Below, one piece after another: positions 62,301 through 64,000 of a stretch of DNA of 64,000 bases (position 1 is the first letter of the stretch; every line of letters begins with the position of its first letter). Under the pieces are notes generated by a model. The model did no database searches. It was not told the DNA's origin and saw only the letters and a program-made list of their open reading frames with translations. Source of the DNA: Hirschia sp964351655. GTDB taxonomy: Bacteria > Pseudomonadota > Alphaproteobacteria > Caulobacterales > Hyphomonadaceae. The stretch spans positions 44,079 to 108,078 of the forward strand of contig CAYGPD010000006.1 in NCBI GenBank assembly GCA_964351655.1, written 5' to 3'. The position numbers were made by a program, and so were the translations under genes.

Positions 62301-62333
62301 AAGCCGAATGTCCCTCCCGTCATTCGGCTTTTT
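62301..62333 (+). terminator. Intrinsic terminator of the secreted hypothetical gene
   Basis: AAGCCGAATG and CATTCGGCTT make a perfect 10-bp stem with a 10-base loop, followed by TTTTT. Confidence 0.8.
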
Positions 62334-62636
62334 GCTGCGCGCTATTTCCGGAACTTGAGGCCACTCCCCTATATTTCAGTTAAACCAAGGCAAGCATCAA
62401 TCACAGCTCCTTCTGTGGCCATACAAGCCTGCTGCATAGGCAAACCACATACGCAGCATATGCCCTGCTGATATAGTGCAGACTGCCTTCAGAAGGTGCT
62501 GAAGAGCCTAAAGCTCTCCCAACCTATTCCCTCTTCACGCACAAACCTCAATATAGTCAGGTCGTCAGCAGGCCTACAGCACATACCACGCACAGCACCT
62601 CCAGGCCCTCATCATCCCCCACCCAGAAGCCCAAAT

Positions 62637-62675
62637 AAAAAGCCGGCTACGGGATCTTCCCGTAGCCGGCTTTTT
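62637..62675. terminator. Strong bidirectional terminator
   Basis: AGCCGGCTACGGGA (62641-62654) and TCCCGTAGCCGGCT (62658-62671) form a perfect 14-bp stem with a 3-base loop, extended by A4/T4. U-runs exist on both strands. It serves the PRC-barrel lipoprotein gene on the minus strand. Confidence 0.85.
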
Positions 62676-62720
62676 ACTTAACATATGACTGTTACTAAAC
62701 GAGCGTTTTACAACGAGTTA

Positions 62721-63536
62721 CTAGTCATCAATCTCACGATAAAGCATAGATGCGCTGATCATTTCTTTCGTAAGATCAAACTGCAATTCACCTTCGCTAT
62801 CACCTTGTGCTGTTTTAACTTTCTTAAAATCAACAACATAGCGTTCATCGGTTAAAGCAGCCATTGGGCTTTCAGATACAAGCGCATACCGCACTTCACC
62901 ATTTAAATTTGCGATTAGGTCCGTGATACGTCCTTTTTCATCACTTGCCGCATATTGCGCATTTGTACCCATAAGTTCAGAAGCAAGCCTGTAATCATTA
63001 GCTTTTTCTTGTTCCCAAGGACTAATCGCTGCGAGCGCATCGCTTGTCATACTCATCTTCACACGCGGCTCGTTCTCTTCATCCAAAGTCACAGTCGCTT
63101 CATTATAGTTCAGCGTACCATATTTAGTACCTAGACCTGCAATGCCACCATTTGCAAAAACAATGGATTGGATCATTCCATCATCCCCGATAATGAGGTC
63201 AGAAACACTCGCGATTTCTTCGCCGTTTTCACCATGGATGTCTTCACCAATCATTTCGCTCATCTCAAATTCAGTAGTAAGCATCTGAAAATATGGCTTT
63301 TTCATCGGGTCGGCATTGTTTTCCAAGCCATCTGTTTGAAACTTGGCTTCAACCGGATCAGCACCGACAGGATTGTTTTGTAGACCAGCCATATAAGCTG
63401 TTTCTTCAGGGGCTGTTTCTTGCGTCTGAATATTGGCTTCTACATTTTGCGCCTGTGTATCTGTTTGGCCATCAGAACAAGCAGCTAGACCAAATACAAG
63501 AGCTAAAGCGGCAGTAGAGGTTTTGAGATTCAACAT
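62721..63536 (-). CDS. PRC-barrel-domain lipoprotein
   Basis: 271 residues from the ATG at 63536, which has AAAAGGAG at ideal spacing; an upstream start at 63554 would place that site inside the gene. The signal ends in a lipobox (ALALVFGLAACSDG). An acidic, Gln-rich linker (about 25-85) precedes a PRC-barrel-like domain (MIGEDIHGENGEEIASVSDL, IGDDGMIQSIVFANGG, at about 93-125), and a second similar stretch (DEKGRITDLIANLNGEVRY, about 198-216) suggests two PRC-like repeats. PRC-barrel proteins are found in envelope stress and photosynthetic contexts; the function here is unknown. Confidence 0.75.
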   Translation of the reverse strand: MLNLKTSTAALALVFGLAACSDGQTDTQAQNVEANIQTQETAPEETAYMAGLQNNPVGADPVEAKFQTDGLENNADPMKKPYFQMLTTEFEMSEMIGEDIHGENGEEIASVSDLIIGDDGMIQSIVFANGGIAGLGTKYGTLNYNEATVTLDEENEPRVKMSMTSDALAAISPWEQEKANDYRLASELMGTNAQYAASDEKGRITDLIANLNGEVRYALVSESPMAALTDERYVVDFKKVKTAQGDSEGELQFDLTKEMISASMLYREIDD

Positions 63537-63639
63537 TTGATTTCTCCTTTTCAACTAGAGTAATCAATCAATGTTTGAAACCTTCAACAGTTCCAATTTA
63601 ACCTATAATTAACAATTAAAACAAAAACTTAAAATAAAA

Positions 63640-63667
63640 AAATGAGACCCCTAATAGGGATCTCATT
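63640..63667 (-). terminator. Terminator hairpin of the membrane protein at the window edge
   Basis: AAATGAGACCCC and GGGATCTCATTT pair with a bulge. The A-run on the 5' side is a U-run on the minus strand, just after the stop at 63685. Confidence 0.7.
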
Positions 63668-63684
63668 TAATAATTATTCTCATC

Positions 63685-64000
63685 CTAAATTATCGCAAAA
63701 ACAAGCCGTTGCATATTTTTCACGATTTCATCAGGGTCTTTAACGCCCACATATCCAGCAATCATAGCTATCGCAACCGCCGCAAAAGGACGTTTTCTAA
63801 TCATGGATTGTACGGCGTCATAAGGTAAATCCGCTAGCGCTTCAGCTGTTGCTGTCTCAATATTCTCAATCTCTGAGACAGCAGATTTTTGTGGCCGTAT
63901 ACAATAATAAATACACGCTACAGAAATCGCTAAAAGCGTCACGCCAACAATTAAAGTTGCCTCAATCCAGCCCAACCAATACGCAAGCGCAATAGTGATT
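63685..64000 (-). CDS. Hypothetical membrane protein (5' end outside window)
   Basis: The frame is open to the window edge with no start needed inside, so the N-terminus is missing. The visible part has a membrane helix (LIVGVTLLAISVACIYYC), a charged linker (SEIENIETATAEALADLP) and a second hydrophobic helix (FAAVAIAMIAGYVGV), ending in KNMQRLVFAII. I recognise no family; the second helix after RKRP is reminiscent of ElaB/DUF883-type anchors. A hairpin terminator follows the stop. Confidence 0.55.
   Translation of the reverse strand, partial: ITIALAYWLGWIEATLIVGVTLLAISVACIYYCIRPQKSAVSEIENIETATAEALADLPYDAVQSMIRKRPFAAVAIAMIAGYVGVKDPDEIVKNMQRLVFAII

Larger units (their letters stand above)
62253..62720. 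other. Intergenic region with two terminators
   Basis: About 468 bp. It contains the terminator of the secreted hypothetical protein (62301-62333) and a strong bidirectional hairpin (62637-62675) that ends the PRC-barrel gene. The 300 bp between them are CA-rich and have no coding signal I trust. A small RNA ending at the second hairpin is possible but unsupported. Confidence 0.5.

Noticed and set aside
62496..62681. 61-codon Pro/Ser-rich frame running into a terminator
   Set aside because: No start signal, low-complexity composition, and its end lies in the hairpin that serves the opposite gene.
1..64000. tRNA genes, CRISPR arrays, insertion sequences, phage or integrase genes
   Set aside because: None was recognised by reading; a tRNA or RNA-family scan would be needed to exclude small RNA genes.

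Overview
The window looks like a chromosomal segment of a marine, seaweed-degrading alphaproteobacterium of moderate GC. I would guess the Hyphomonadaceae/Robiginitomaculaceae neighbourhood from the TonB-receptor style, the FecI/FecR pairs, the Tat-type lipoprotein signals and the low GC, but no rRNA or marker gene confirms this. Most of it is a polysaccharide-utilisation island for agar-type galactans and alginate. I saw no tRNA, rRNA, CRISPR array, insertion sequence or phage gene.

Layout. 1-1498: 3'-truncated PhoD-like phosphatase. 1815-10695: FCD-type GntR regulator plus a minus-strand acid-sugar cluster (sugar porter, SDR, DgoD-like dehydratase; then a second enolase-superfamily enzyme, Zn-alcohol dehydrogenase, KduD-like SDR, AldA-like aldehyde dehydrogenase). 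10921-17433: plus-strand operon with MFS transporter, SMP-30 lactonase-like lipoprotein, GH50 beta-agarase lipoprotein, DgoA-like aldolase and KDG/KDGal kinase. 17614-24140: minus-strand alginate operon (PL6 lyase, PL17 oligoalginate lyase, ExuT-like transporter, DEH-reductase-like SDR). 24446-28351: TonB receptor and a second FCD GntR regulator. 28424-29263: YghU-like glutathione transferase. 29441-34216: a five-gene membrane operon of unknown function, built round a MotA/ExbB-like and a MotB/ExbD-like protein with a vWA-like protein. 34397-38685: RND efflux permease and adaptor. 38891-39826: glycerophosphodiester phosphodiesterase. 39872-45028 and 53364-58356: two sigma / anti-sigma / STN-TonB-receptor signalling systems. 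Between them (45402-53011) lie a second SMP-30 lipoprotein, an aldehyde dehydrogenase plus cycloisomerase-type enolase (candidate anhydrogalactose oxidation), a second MFS transporter and a sulfatase. 58678-60108: second sugar porter. 60343-64000: small stress or envelope genes.

How the genes may work together. Galactans would be recognised and imported by the STN receptors, desulfated by the sulfatase and cut by the GH50 enzyme. Anhydrogalactose would be oxidised and isomerised to 2-keto-3-deoxygalactonate. Galactose could reach the same intermediate through the SDR, the SMP-30 proteins and the DgoD-like dehydratase. The kinase and DgoA-like aldolase finish that route and can also take 2-keto-3-deoxygluconate made from alginate. 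A short palindrome, TTGTNNACAA, recurs in several promoter regions of the galactan and acid-sugar genes, and a different motif, AAATTGGTAT, flanks the alginate receptor and its regulator. These suggest two separate GntR regulons.

The most novel part is the 29441-34216 operon. It looks like an ion-channel-driven envelope machine of the MotAB/ExbBD/TolQR/ZorAB type with partners I do not recognise. A second oddity is that both STN receptors carry a signal-peptide-like segment inside the chain, between the STN domain and the TonB box.
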